This document shows, one piece after another, positions 1 to 7,889 of a stretch of 64,000 bases of DNA. The stretch lies in NCBI RefSeq assembly GCF_034120055.1, contig NZ_CP139368.1:1488001-1552000 (forward strand), written 5' to 3'. Both the position numbers and the translations under genes were made by a program. The stretch is from Microbacterium rhizosphaerae. Lineage in GTDB: Bacteria; Actinomycetota; Actinomycetes; Actinomycetales; Microbacteriaceae. Every line of letters begins with the position of its first letter. The first letter of the stretch is position 1. Below the pieces are notes generated by a model. That model saw nothing but the letters and a program-made list of their open reading frames with translations, was not told the DNA's origin and did no database searches.

Positions 1-52
1 CCGATGAGCACATGTCGGGTACCGCGGCCGCTCGCGCGAGTAGCCTCGATTC

Positions 53-622
53 ATGGTCGCGGCGGCGGAGCCCGGGTGGTACGACGACGGCACCGGCGCG
101 ATGCGCTGGTGGGACGGTTCGCGGTGGACCGAGCACTTCGCGGACTTCGGGTTCGGGGTCGAGCTGCACACGGGCGCCGCCCCGGCAGCGTCCCCGACCG
201 CTGCGGGCTGGTACGACGACGGTCGCGGTCGGATGCGCTGGTGGGACGGACGCCGCTGGACGGCGCAGTCGCGATTCAGCGGCGGCGAGGAATCCTACGC
301 CGGGGTCGTGGTCGACGGCCGGTGGATCCACCTCGGCGAGCGGAGTCAGCCGGTCGCCGGTGTCGTCGCGGTCGTGGACAGCCTCGAGCGCATCGGCAAG
401 CGGTCCGGCTTCGCCCGGGCGGCTCACGCGAAGGCCTTGTTCGATCCGCGCGGCCGGGTCACCTGGCACCAGTTCGGCCGCTTGGACCGTCGCGTTCTCG
501 GGCTCGCGATCGAGAGCGCGGACCAGGCGTGGATCACCTTCCCCCGGCCCGGCGACGAGGCGCGAGCACGCCAGTTCGCCGGCTGGATCACGGCGAGCGC
601 CGAGCACTACCGCTACAGGTGA
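53..622 (+). CDS. DUF2510 protein with two tandem copies of the domain
   Basis: The 189-residue product carries two near-identical motifs, WYDDGTGAMRWWDGSRW (about residues 9-25) and WYDDGRGRMRWWDGRRW (about 53-69). These are the Trp/Asp-rich signature of DUF2510, a short actinobacterial domain usually found at the N-terminus of membrane or secreted proteins. The rest (about 75-189) has no transmembrane segment or motif that I recognise. The ATG was chosen because it directly precedes the first repeat. The domain has no established biochemical role, so none is assigned. Confidence 0.8.
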   Translation: MVAAAEPGWYDDGTGAMRWWDGSRWTEHFADFGFGVELHTGAAPAASPTAAGWYDDGRGRMRWWDGRRWTAQSRFSGGEESYAGVVVDGRWIHLGERSQPVAGVVAVVDSLERIGKRSGFARAAHAKALFDPRGRVTWHQFGRLDRRVLGLAIESADQAWITFPRPGDEARARQFAGWITASAEHYRYR

Positions 623-804
623 CGGATGCCGCCTGCACGCCTGCCCGACCGCAAGCCGTTCGGCTTCGAGGTGGAGTGGACGGGGGAAATCCATTCGCTC
701 GTTGAAGTGCAGGGACGGTGCCCTGGCGGGCTAGCATCAGCCCATGAACCCACGGTCGAGTTGGCCCGCGTGCCCGTTCGCCCGACGACATCCTGGCGCC
801 GTGC

Positions 805-1593
805 ATGACTGACGCTGTTCCCGATGAGCTGGGTGCGCTACGGGAACGGGCCTACGGGCCGTCCGCCGACATCCACGAAGACCCCGAGGCTATGCGACGC
901 CTGGAGGAGCTCGAGGCTGCTCAATCCCCGTCGCGTTACGAGCGGACGGATGCTGGTCCCCGAGAGGTCGTCGGGGTTCGTCCCAGCTCCCCGCCCCCCA
1001 TCGTGTCCTCGGAGAGTCCGGACGCGGATCAGACGGATCGCTCACTCGAGCCCGGGGATGACGCTCCGACGCCGGTAGCCGCCCCTCCGGGAGGGGTCTC
1101 GCCTCGCCTGTGGCGGTGGGTTCCCGCGTTGTGGATCGTATCGATTCTCGTGGCCTTCGGCATCGGAGCGGCGGCGACGTCGATATGGGCCGTGACAGCG
1201 TTCGCGCCGATCACGCGCGGACCGGCCATCCCGCATCACGTCGCCGTCCTGTCGGAAGCGCCCGATCCCGCGCCCTCCGGCACGCTCGGGCTCAGCGGTC
1301 TGCGGTCGTTCGGCGACTTCTACGGTCTGAGCATCCTGTCTCCGAGTCCTGGCACGATCGGGCCTCGCAGTTCACGCTGCTTGATCGTCATGAAGACGGC
1401 CGATTATCAGGACTCCGCCTCCGACGTCCGCGGCCCGGTCAACTTCAGCTGCAGTGCCGGCAGGTTTCCGGCAACCGTCGTGATGTCGGTGGAGGCGGAT
1501 GCGCCGACGGAATTGCGGGCGATATTCCGTACCGGGACGGCTCTGCAGTTCGTTCTCGACGGCTCGAGGGTCGGTGTCTTCACCGACCGGTGA
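805..1593 (+). CDS. Hypothetical single-pass membrane protein
   Basis: A 262-residue protein of unknown function. Residues 1-100 are polar and Pro/Asp/Glu-rich, with a short charged stretch at 23-38 (EDPEAMRRLEELEAAQ) and a low-complexity linker. A single hydrophobic helix follows at about 109-132 (LWIVSILVAFGIGAAATSIW). The C-terminal about 120 residues contain two cysteines (RCLIVMK and FSCSAG) that could form a disulfide if exported. The layout suggests a cytoplasmic tail, one membrane anchor and an extracellular domain. It is not recognisable as a known family. Confidence 0.7.
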   Translation: MTDAVPDELGALRERAYGPSADIHEDPEAMRRLEELEAAQSPSRYERTDAGPREVVGVRPSSPPPIVSSESPDADQTDRSLEPGDDAPTPVAAPPGGVSPRLWRWVPALWIVSILVAFGIGAAATSIWAVTAFAPITRGPAIPHHVAVLSEAPDPAPSGTLGLSGLRSFGDFYGLSILSPSPGTIGPRSSRCLIVMKTADYQDSASDVRGPVNFSCSAGRFPATVVMSVEADAPTELRAIFRTGTALQFVLDGSRVGVFTDR

Positions 1594-1696
1594 ACACACG
1601 AGGAAGACCACCTGTGATGTGTCGATTTCGGAGGTGCTCGCACGTCGTACTGCTGAGTCGACATCCGACGTCGACCAGGACCACAAGGAGTACATC

Positions 1697-1984
1697 ATGT
1701 CTGCTTTCGTTCTTGCTTTCCGCAACGACCCCGCTGTGACGGCCACCGAGGACCAGGTCGCTGCCTGGGGCACCTGGTTCCAGGAGCTCGGGTCGGCGGT
1801 GACCGACATGGGCAGCCGCGTCGGGGCGACCACGCTGCTGGGATCGTCCGCCGGAGCCAATGCATTGTCCGGCTACGTGCTTGTCGACGCGGCCGACCTG
1901 ACCGCGGCGACCGCATTGGCTGAAGGATGCCCCGGCCTCTCCTACGGGGGCAGCGTCGAGGTGGGCGAACTGATCGCGATGTAG
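1697..1984 (+). CDS. YCII-related domain protein
   Basis: A 95-residue protein beginning MSAFVLAFRNDPAV and ending in LAEGCPGLSYGGSVEVGELIAM. This matches the alpha/beta ferredoxin-like YCII-related (DGPF) family, which are small stand-alone proteins of unclear function often encoded beside ECF sigma factors. The conserved CPGL..GG.VEVGEL tail is visible. An AAGGAG ribosome binding site at 1685-1690 lies 6 nt before the ATG and fixes this start over longer upstream options. No sigma factor gene is adjacent. Confidence 0.85.
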   Translation: MSAFVLAFRNDPAVTATEDQVAAWGTWFQELGSAVTDMGSRVGATTLLGSSAGANALSGYVLVDAADLTAATALAEGCPGLSYGGSVEVGELIAM

Positions 1985-2043
1985 ACCAGCACTGTTGATC
2001 GGCAGTCAGGCAGTCGCCCGAACGGAGTCTCACACGGCGGGTG

Positions 2044-2841
2044 TCACGTCGTGCGCTGTGCAAGGCGTGTCACGGCTGTGACGACGAGAATCACGCCCGC
2101 CACCGCGAAGGCCGTCACGGCGACGATCCACGAGTGAGGCGTCCCGCTCGCGCGGGCGACTCCGATCCAGAAGACGCCCCATGCCGTAGCGAAGGCGGGC
2201 GCGATGCGTCCGCGATCCCAGACTGCCAGAGCGGTGGCGATCGCTCCTGCCGCGATGAGGACGATCACGCCCCACGCCTCGGGTCCGATCCCTGCGCTTG
2301 TGAAGCCGACGCGAACAAGGACGACCGCGACGTTCGCCACCGTCGCGATGAGGACCCACCCGAGGTAGAGGCCCATCGTGCCGTGCACGACGATCGCATC
2401 CGCCCAGCCGCTCGCGCGAATCACTCGCAGCCGCATCAGGATCACGACGAGGTCAGCCAGGAGCACCGCGATCACGACAAGCGAGAGGGCGACGAGCCCG
2501 GCCTGCACGACGAGGATCCACGCGGCGTTCAGCAGAACCGAGGCCAGCGCCCACCATCGCACGCAGCGGTGGACGGCGCGGCCCGCCTGCCGAGGGAGCG
2601 CTTGATAGACGGCGTAGGCGATGAGACCGAGGTAGATCGCCGACCAGATCGAGAACGGGCACAGCAGGAGCGAGCATCGTGGCGTCGGCAGCGAACGCCC
2701 CTCCTGCGGCGTCCTGGATCGGCGTGCCGCCCGCGGCGCCGGACCCGATGAACGCACCGACCGCTGCCAGTGCGGTGCCGATGGCGACTGCTACCTGGCG
2801 GATGCGATCCGAAAAGATGGCCGCTTCGTCTGGGAATCCAT
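2044..2841 (-). pseudogene. TspO/MBR-family tryptophan-rich membrane protein, disrupted by two frameshifts
   Basis: From FSIWSAIYLGLIAYAVYQ to the end, the product is a five-helix TspO/MBR (tryptophan-rich sensory) protein, which binds porphyrins in the membrane. The N-terminal third is broken. The ATG at 2841 overlaps the stop of the upstream small gene (TGATG) and reads MDSQTKRPSF, then hits a TAG at 2793-2791. The missing segment (SDRIRQVAVAIGTALAAVGA to ATMLAPA) is present in another register, and the C-terminal part returns to the first. Adding one T to the T-run at 2812-2815 and removing the T opposite 2661 restores one reading frame through LAPAGPFSIWS. This is therefore a pseudogene, or two sequencing errors. 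The longest intact stretch, from the internal ATG at 2757, has a spurious N-terminus. Confidence 0.75.
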
Positions 2842-3011
2842 CACGCTGTCGGATTCCGGATCGCTTCGATGATTGCTTTCGCGGCGAGGATTGTCGTCAA
2901 CTGCCCGTTCAGCTGGTCCCGATGCGCGACGTCGGTGGCCACAACCTGTCCAAGTTCGGCACGAACCTCGTCCTCACGCTCAGTGAGCCGCTCGAAGTGT
3001 GGATCACTCAT
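2841..3011 (-). CDS. Small hypothetical protein (56 aa), coupled to the TspO gene
   Basis: A 56-residue frame beginning MSDPHFERLTERED and ending AIIEAIRNPTA. GGGGAGA lies a few bases upstream, and a tandem in-frame ATG at 3014 offers an alternative start. The product is charged and probably helical throughout (LTEREDEVRAELGQVV..HRDQLNGQLTTILAAKAIIEAI), as in a short coiled coil. Its TGA overlaps the ATG of the disrupted TspO gene, so the two were probably translationally coupled. The function is unknown. Support comes from the ribosome binding site, the overlap and amino-acid composition, not from recognised homology. Confidence 0.55.
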   Translation of the reverse strand: MSDPHFERLTEREDEVRAELGQVVATDVAHRDQLNGQLTTILAAKAIIEAIRNPTA

Positions 3012-3115
3012 CATTCGTCTCCCCGGCGCATCCGTCTTCGTAAGAAGAAAATTACCGTTGCATCGTACTCGTCAAGGGTCTGGATGACTGACCGCTCAGC
3101 GGCGACATTCGAGGT

Positions 3116-3619
3116 ATGAGCAACGTAGAGAACACCCAGATCTTCGACTTCGTGAGTGGAGCGATCGAGGCCTCGGCAAGCTTCAGGAAGGCCGGCTTCG
3201 GTTCCCGGGTAGACGAGGAACGGGAGGCATGGCCGCTCTGGACGCAGACCCTGAAAGAAGAGATCACTCTGCTGATCGGCACTCAGCCCGTGCGGTACAT
3301 CCAGGCAAAAGGCGACTCCGAGCAAAGCCTGGCGGACAATGAGGCGCACCTGCTCATCGTCACCGACCGCCTTCTTGTTCGGGTGTACGTCAGGAGATTC
3401 GCGGAGCCCGACATCGCCGAGATCCGGATAACCAGTCATTCGCTCTCGCGTGTTCGGTCGCTCACTCTGGATTCTTCAGCGGACTCCCGCACACTGACCG
3501 CCGAGTTCGAAGGTGGCGACAGCCTGAATCTTCCGTTGGTCCCCTCCGAGCCGCTGGCCCCGGGCATCGGGTTGCCGGCCGTCATTGCGGTTCTGCGTGA
3601 CGCACTGGCGAGCGAGTAG
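3116..3619 (+). CDS. Hypothetical protein, soluble, 167 aa
   Basis: An unrecognised cytoplasmic protein. It starts MSNVENTQIFDFVSGAIEAS and contains alternating beta-like segments in its second half (HLLIVTDRLLVRVYVRRF, AEIRITSHSLSRVRSLTLD, TLTAEFEGGDSLNLPLV). It has no signal peptide, transmembrane segment or cysteine motif. Codon use is less GC-extreme than in the core genes near 50 kb, consistent with accessory DNA. It stands alone: the small/TspO pair runs the other way upstream, and the XRE gene converges downstream. Confidence 0.6.
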   Translation: MSNVENTQIFDFVSGAIEASASFRKAGFGSRVDEEREAWPLWTQTLKEEITLLIGTQPVRYIQAKGDSEQSLADNEAHLLIVTDRLLVRVYVRRFAEPDIAEIRITSHSLSRVRSLTLDSSADSRTLTAEFEGGDSLNLPLVPSEPLAPGIGLPAVIAVLRDALASE

Positions 3620-3761
3620 CGTCTGCGCACACATGACGGAAACCGCCGATCGCCGCGGCCCGCGCACTGTCACATGCTGTCGCCGATGAGCGGGTACAGA
3701 CACGCGTCGCCGCCGTCCGCGGCGCGCACGCCGGGCCGCTTCCGCGCTCGCAACCGCGGAA

Positions 3762-3992
3762 CTACGGGCGCTTCTGGAGATGCCCGGTGTCTCGGATGGC
3801 AGGTGTTGGAAAGAAGAGTTCTTCAACGGACTTACCGAAGAGGCTGGCGATGCGGAAGGCCAAAGGCAGGGAGGGATCGTATCTGCCTGTTTCGATAGCG
3901 ACGACCGTCTGGCGCGAAACGTCGAGGTGTTCGGCAAGTCCCGCCTGGGTCCAGCCGCGTTCCACGCGTTCCGCGCGGATGCTGTTGTCCAT
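3762..3992 (-). CDS. XRE-family transcriptional regulator (short HTH type)
   Basis: A 76-residue helix-turn-helix protein: MDNSIRAERVERGWTQAGLAEHLDVSRQTVVAIETGRYDPSL, then FRIASLFGKSVEELF. This is the compact YozG/PbsX-like class in which the whole protein is one HTH domain. The ATG overlaps the stop of the upstream membrane gene (ATGA), so the pair is one transcript. Regulators of this class are often coded next to a small membrane protein and control their own operon. The perfect palindrome at 4438-4457 over the promoter is the obvious operator candidate. Confidence 0.85.
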   Translation of the reverse strand: MDNSIRAERVERGWTQAGLAEHLDVSRQTVVAIETGRYDPSLPLAFRIASLFGKSVEELFFPTPAIRDTGHLQKRP

Positions 3993-4408
3993 CAGGCGAC
4001 AGGTGCCTTGACGAGCAGGTTCGTGACCTCCCACGCGACGATCCCGAGAAGGGCGACCGGCCACCCGGCGTGCGGCACGCTGTATCCGGCGGAACTGAGG
4101 GTTCCGAGCGTGAGGGCGGCGAATATCGAGACCGTGAAACCGACCGCCAATCCTGGGAAGAAGAGCTTGACCTGGTATTCGTCCATCTGACGCACTCTGA
4201 GCACGATCAAGCCCACAACCCATGCCATGAATGCGAGGGGCAGCAGTGCCCAGACAAGACGCCACGGGCTGTTTCCGTGTCCCCACTGGTAGAGGGCCAG
4301 GCTCGCGAGGAGGTAGCACCCGGTGCCGATCCATAGCGGTACTCGGAAGGCGCGACGGCGCCGGCGTTCGGTCGGTGAGTCCTTCTCCGAGTCAAGGTCG
4401 CTTGTCAT
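3992..4408 (-). CDS. Small multi-pass membrane protein, partner of the XRE regulator
   Basis: A 138-residue protein with a basic N-terminus (TERRRRRAFR) and four hydrophobic segments: VPLWIGTGCYLLASLALYQW, VWALLPLAFMAWVVGLIVL, FFPGLAVGFTVSIFAALTLG and WPVALLGIVAWEVTNLLV. The layout matches the DUF2178-like membrane proteins found beside short XRE regulators. Function is unknown; its role is inferred only from pairing with the 76-aa HTH protein, whose start overlaps its stop. GGAGG directly abuts the ATG, an unusually short spacing, but no better in-frame start exists. Confidence 0.75.
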   Translation of the reverse strand: MTSDLDSEKDSPTERRRRRAFRVPLWIGTGCYLLASLALYQWGHGNSPWRLVWALLPLAFMAWVVGLIVLRVRQMDEYQVKLFFPGLAVGFTVSIFAALTLGTLSSAGYSVPHAGWPVALLGIVAWEVTNLLVKAPVA

Positions 4409-4437
4409 CCTCCGACGGTACGGCGGCGAATCCCGCG

Positions 4438-4457
4438 GTGTCAAGGGCCCTTGACAC
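4438..4457. promoter_or_regulatory. Perfect 20-bp palindrome, candidate XRE operator
   Basis: GTGTCAAGGGCCCTTGACAC is a perfect palindrome about 30 bp upstream of the membrane/XRE operon. Read on the minus strand, its right half supplies a consensus -35 (TTGACA). About 17 bases further on is a weak -10 (TACCGT), just ahead of the GGAGG. A dimeric repressor bound here would cover the -35 element, which fits autoregulation by the XRE protein. Confidence 0.65.
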
Positions 4458-4658
4458 GGCGGGATGGCTCCATCGACAGAGGAAGGCTGACGCGCCACGC
4501 ACTCTCAGGCTGCAGAAGTGGGTCCCCGACCGTGCGACTTCGACCTTGGACATGGCCGACGGCCGCCGTCTGTGACAAGCCCAGGGATCAGACATCGCCC
4601 GACGTGCCCGTCGCCCCGGCGACCACGGTGCGCCTTCTCGACCTGCCGGTCCTCGGCG

Positions 4659-5522
4659 TCAGGGGTTGATGCGGATGCGGTAGAGGCTGGTGGATGCGGT
4701 GATGTAGAGCGTTGCACCGTCTGCGTCTCCGAAGCAGAGATTGGACACGACCTCGGGAACGGGGATCGCGCCGACGACGGCACCGTCCGCATCGAAGACG
4801 ATGATGCCGGTGGCGCTGGATGCCCAGACGCGCCCGCGGGCGTCGACGCGCAGGCCGTCGCAGACCCCGTCCCCGATCAGCGCGAAGGTCTCGCCCCGAT
4901 CGCAGGCGCCCTCGCGGACGCGGTAGCGGCAGATGTGGCGCGGGACGCCCGGTTGCGTGCTCCCGGCCGTGTCCGAGACGTAGAGGACCGTCTCATCCGG
5001 TGAGAACGCCAGTCCGTTCGGATGCACCATATCGGTGATGACCGGCTGCAGCTCTCGCATCCGCTCGTCGAAGCGGAAGACGAAGCATCCTTCGTACTCG
5101 GCCGCCGCGGCGTGTCCTTCATGGTCGGAAAGGATGCCGTAGGGCGGATCGGTGAACCAGATCGCGCCGTCCGACGCGATCACCACGTCGTTCGGCGAGT
5201 TGAAGCGGACGCCGTCCCATCGATCGACGATCGGCGTCACGATTCCGTCGACGTCGCGCTCGATCCGGCGCAGCCCGTGCGAGCACTGCACGACGCGACC
5301 CTCGAGATCGAGGGTCCGACCGTTCGTGAACTCGACTCCGGTCCGATACACATCCACGCGCCCGGTCGCGGCGTCGAACTGCAAGATCCTGTCGTTCGGG
5401 ATATCGCTCCAGCGCACGGCTCCGGCATCCGGGAGCCAGACCGGTCCCTCGGCCCAGGCCATGCCGGTGTGCAGGCGCTCCAGATGTGCACCGGGCTGCG
5501 TCAGAGGCGTGGTCTGGGTCAT
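4659..5522 (-). CDS. SMP-30/gluconolactonase-type sugar lactonase
   Basis: A 287-residue six-bladed beta-propeller of the SMP-30/gluconolactonase/LRE family, which hydrolyses aldonolactones to sugar acids using one divalent metal. The expected metal and substrate residues are visible: Glu in MAWAEGPVWLPDAG, Asn in FNSPNDVVIASDGAIWFTDPPYG, Asn in HPNGLAFSPDETVLYVSDT, and Asp in CDGLRVDARGRVW. The start at MTQTTPLTQPG precedes the first blade; a longer upstream frame adds only Arg-rich sequence. The gene is isolated. It could act on a sugar lactone from the uronate pathway encoded 8 kb downstream, but nothing here shows that. Confidence 0.85.
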   Translation of the reverse strand: MTQTTPLTQPGAHLERLHTGMAWAEGPVWLPDAGAVRWSDIPNDRILQFDAATGRVDVYRTGVEFTNGRTLDLEGRVVQCSHGLRRIERDVDGIVTPIVDRWDGVRFNSPNDVVIASDGAIWFTDPPYGILSDHEGHAAAAEYEGCFVFRFDERMRELQPVITDMVHPNGLAFSPDETVLYVSDTAGSTQPGVPRHICRYRVREGACDRGETFALIGDGVCDGLRVDARGRVWASSATGIIVFDADGAVVGAIPVPEVVSNLCFGDADGATLYITASTSLYRIRINP

Positions 5523-6110
5523 TTCACGGTCAACTCTGTCATGTTGCCGCGGAATGCGTCGAGGGCATCGGCAGTGTCGCCGTCCGTTGCCACTCCGTGA
5601 CGATGGAGCGATGTCAGCGACGCATGTGCGACTGGCGCGATCGACGCCTCGCCTCGCTGGGCGTACCCTGATGCGCATCGGCCGGGGAGGGATCGTGAGG
5701 AAGCACGACGCACAGACTGCAATCAGCGCCGACGAGCAGCTTTGGCGATACGCCTATGTCTTGGGGAACGGGCCGGCGTCCATCGCGGACCTGGAGATCG
5801 ACTAACATCCACCGTGGATGCACGAGCTCGCCGGGCACGAGACCACCCCGATCGACGCGGGGGGAAGCCACCGCCATGGGGTGAGTTTCGGCGAGTGATG
5901 CACGCTTGCCATCCGCCCACTGCAGCTTCTGCGTCGAACGCTCGATCCTCGCGAGGGCACGGCCCAGCCCATGGCCGGATGAAGGCCGGTGGTCGACCGT
6001 GCGCAAACTGGTCGCTCCTTGCAGGCTTGGACCTTGGCCACGGAACCGCTGCCAGGAGTGACAGGGCGGACCGTCCCGACGCGCGAGCAGCGCGTCCGGC
6101 TGATTGACTG
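5523..6110. other. 588-bp stretch without a convincing gene
   Basis: This stretch lies between the divergent lactonase and LON-domain genes. Only fragments are coding-like. A GTG-started 36-codon frame at 5695-5805 (RKHDAQTAISADEQLWRYAYVLGNGP) is preceded by GGGGAGGG and immediately followed by the inverted repeat CATCCAC-c-GTGGATG at 5806-5820. This could be a very small gene with a hairpin behind it, or a relic. I see no RNA gene or repeat in the rest. Confidence 0.4.
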
Positions 6111-6116
6111 GTGCGT

Positions 6117-6758
6117 ATGGACGTCGTCGCGATGTTCCCGCTTGGCAGCGTGCTCTTCCCCTACACACCGCTGGTGCTGAGGGTGTTCGAGCCGCGCTAC
6201 CTCACCATGATGGGCCGTCTGCTCGACACGGAGGATCCGGAGTTCGGGGTCGTGCTGATCGAGCGCGGGCGTGAGGCCGGTGGTGGCGAGGAGCGCGCAT
6301 CGATCGGCACCATGGCGCGCATTCTGCAGATCGAGGCGGGGGCCGCGGACTTGTACGTGGTCGCCCGGGGCGGGGAGCGGATCACCGTGAACACGTGGCG
6401 CGAGGACGACCCGCACCCGATGGCCGACGTGTCGACGATGGCCCCGCTCGTCTGGGACGACGCGCTCACATCGCTGCACCGCGAAGCGGAACGGGTGGTG
6501 CGCCGCCTCGCGACGCTCGCCTCCGTGCTCGATGAGGCTCGATGGGATCCCGCGACGGCGCTATCGGATGATGCCGTGGTGTCGGCCTGGCAGCTCGCCG
6601 CGCTCGCTCCGCTCGGCGAGTACGACCGATTTCGTCTGCTGGGCTCGACCAGCCTCGGAGGACTTCTCGGCGGGATCATCGACCTGTGCCTCGAGGAGGA
6701 GCCAGTGCTCATCGCGCGGGCTGCTGATGCACGCGACGAGGATGACGGCGACCTTTAG
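6117..6758 (+). CDS. LON peptidase substrate-binding domain protein
   Basis: A 213-residue stand-alone LON-N domain protein: MDVVAMFPLGSVLFPYTPLVLRVFEPRYLTMMGRLLD, then FGVVLIERGREAGGG and IGTMARILQIEAGAADLYVVARGGERI. This is the substrate-binding fold of Lon without the ATPase or protease domains. Similar single-domain proteins are common in actinobacteria and their role is undefined. A GTG two codons upstream (6111) is an equally possible start. It is not in an operon; an inverted repeat lies 62 bp after the stop. Confidence 0.85.
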   Translation: MDVVAMFPLGSVLFPYTPLVLRVFEPRYLTMMGRLLDTEDPEFGVVLIERGREAGGGEERASIGTMARILQIEAGAADLYVVARGGERITVNTWREDDPHPMADVSTMAPLVWDDALTSLHREAERVVRRLATLASVLDEARWDPATALSDDAVVSAWQLAALAPLGEYDRFRLLGSTSLGGLLGGIIDLCLEEEPVLIARAADARDEDDGDL

Positions 6759-6819
6759 ATCGCGCACCAGGGCGATCTTCCGCATCCAGACCGGGACGAA
6801 CCAGGCGAACTCGGATGGT

Positions 6820-6841
6820 TCGACCATGACGACATGGTCGA
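6820..6841. terminator. Inverted repeat, possible hairpin
   Basis: TCGACCATG and CATGGTCGA form a 9-bp stem with an ACGA loop, 62 bp downstream of the LON-domain gene. No T-run follows, so intrinsic termination is doubtful. It could equally be a protein-binding site. Confidence 0.35.
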
Positions 6842-7181
6842 GCTAACCCGACACGACTGCATCGACAGAGCCATAACCGACGGCATTCAGCGGTGCCGTG
6901 CCGCTCGTACCCGCGTGCGAGGTGGAGTTGCTGTCGAGCCGTCGCGTTTTAGCGGCGAAGAGAGGGTCAGCGGCCCGGCCATAACGTGGCAGACGACTGC
7001 GCCGAACCCCGCTGCTGGCGCTGTTGCCGCCGTCGCGGGCGCCGCTGCCGCCGCCGTCGCGGGCGCCGGCTCGTAGGCGCGCGACTGCCCGCGTGCGCCG
7101 GCGGCGCCTCATCGGCATGGCCCATCTGGGACCGAGGAAGCACACGTCTCGGCTGGATTCCGCAATCGCATGCTATAAATA
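6842..7181. other. Intergenic region with a short GC-rich direct repeat
   Basis: No gene could be supported. An 80-codon frame ending in a poly-Ala/Gly tail (6834-7076) lacks a ribosome binding site and homology cues. The tail is produced by two adjacent copies of GCCGCCGTCGCGGGCGCCG at about 7026-7072. The last 30 bp become markedly AT-rich and contain the promoter of the HTH/nucleotidyltransferase pair. Confidence 0.4.
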
Positions 7182-7195
7182 TTCCGAGTTCGGAA
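7174..7195 (+). promoter_or_regulatory. AT-rich promoter overlapped by a palindromic operator
   Basis: TATAAAT at 7174-7180 is a good -10 in otherwise very GC-rich DNA. It is followed at once by the inverted repeat TTCCGA-gt-TCGGAA (7182-7195), which would cover the expected transcription start and the GGAAGG ribosome binding site of the gene at 7206. This is the arrangement expected for autorepression by the HTH protein encoded there. Confidence 0.55.
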
Positions 7196-7205
7196 GGTTT
7201 ATGGC

Positions 7206-7889
7206 ATGGCGGAGATTTCGGTACGGGAAGCTGCTCGGCGTCTCGGTATCAGCGAGAGGCGCACGCGCGAAATGCTGCGCGGGCAAGAGCTCGTCGGCAG
7301 GCAGATCGACGGTCACATCTGGCAAATCGATGCGACGAGCGTGCAGGACCGTGCCCGGGCCGATGCCGGCAACGGTCGGCCTTGGGCGGATCACACGGTC
7401 GAAGCAATCGTCGAGGCGCTCTCGGACGGCATCAAGATCGACCCGAAGTCGGCGTACCGTCTGCGGCGCACGGAGACAAACCAGCTGTGGCGCAAGATCG
7501 CCCAAGCGTTTACGGTGCGCCGGTACAACGCCCGCAACCTGGACACACTCCACCCGCACCTGGCTCTCACGGGAGAGAGCGCGATCGAGCAAATCGGGGA
7601 GCGGCTTGTCGGGCAGGCACGGTCCTTGCATGGCTACCTTCACGGAATGAGCCTCCAAGAGTTCATCGACGAAGCCGGGCTCGTCGCAGCTGGCGATGGC
7701 GACCTTGTCGTCTACCAGCTCCGATCAGGCGGCATGTACGACGGAGGCGCGTCTTGGATCGGCGACGAGTACGCGCGACGCGCGCTCATCGCTGTCGACT
7801 GTGCGCGCTCGGCGAGCACGCGAGTGCGCAGCACAGGCATCCGTGCACTGGACGAGATGAGGAACACGTGGCTGGCGACGAGCATCTGA
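7206..7889 (+). CDS. HTH DNA-binding protein, putative antitoxin/regulator of the adjacent nucleotidyltransferase
   Basis: A 227-residue protein with an excisionase/MerR-like helix-turn-helix at its N-terminus (EISVREAARRLGISERRTREMLRG, residues 3-26). A long region without recognised motifs follows. The C-terminal part (about 155-220) alternates strands and helices: GDLVVYQLRSGGM, YARRALIAVDCARSA, GIRALDEMRNTW. The stop lies 22 bp inside the following nucleotidyltransferase gene, so they are translationally coupled. HTH protein + nucleotidyltransferase is the AbiE-type (type IV toxin-antitoxin) arrangement, but this HTH protein does not look like a classical AbiEi. The antitoxin role is inferred. 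Confidence 0.65.
   Translation: MAEISVREAARRLGISERRTREMLRGQELVGRQIDGHIWQIDATSVQDRARADAGNGRPWADHTVEAIVEALSDGIKIDPKSAYRLRRTETNQLWRKIAQAFTVRRYNARNLDTLHPHLALTGESAIEQIGERLVGQARSLHGYLHGMSLQEFIDEAGLVAAGDGDLVVYQLRSGGMYDGGASWIGDEYARRALIAVDCARSASTRVRSTGIRALDEMRNTWLATSI

Noticed and set aside
626..804. Small coding frame between the DUF2510 and membrane genes
   Set aside because: About 60 codons in a frame that merely runs into the next gene's start; no ribosome binding site or domain.
6834..7076. 80-codon frame with Ala-rich tail
   Set aside because: The start overlaps an inverted repeat, there is no ribosome binding site, and the tail is the by-product of a GC-rich direct repeat.
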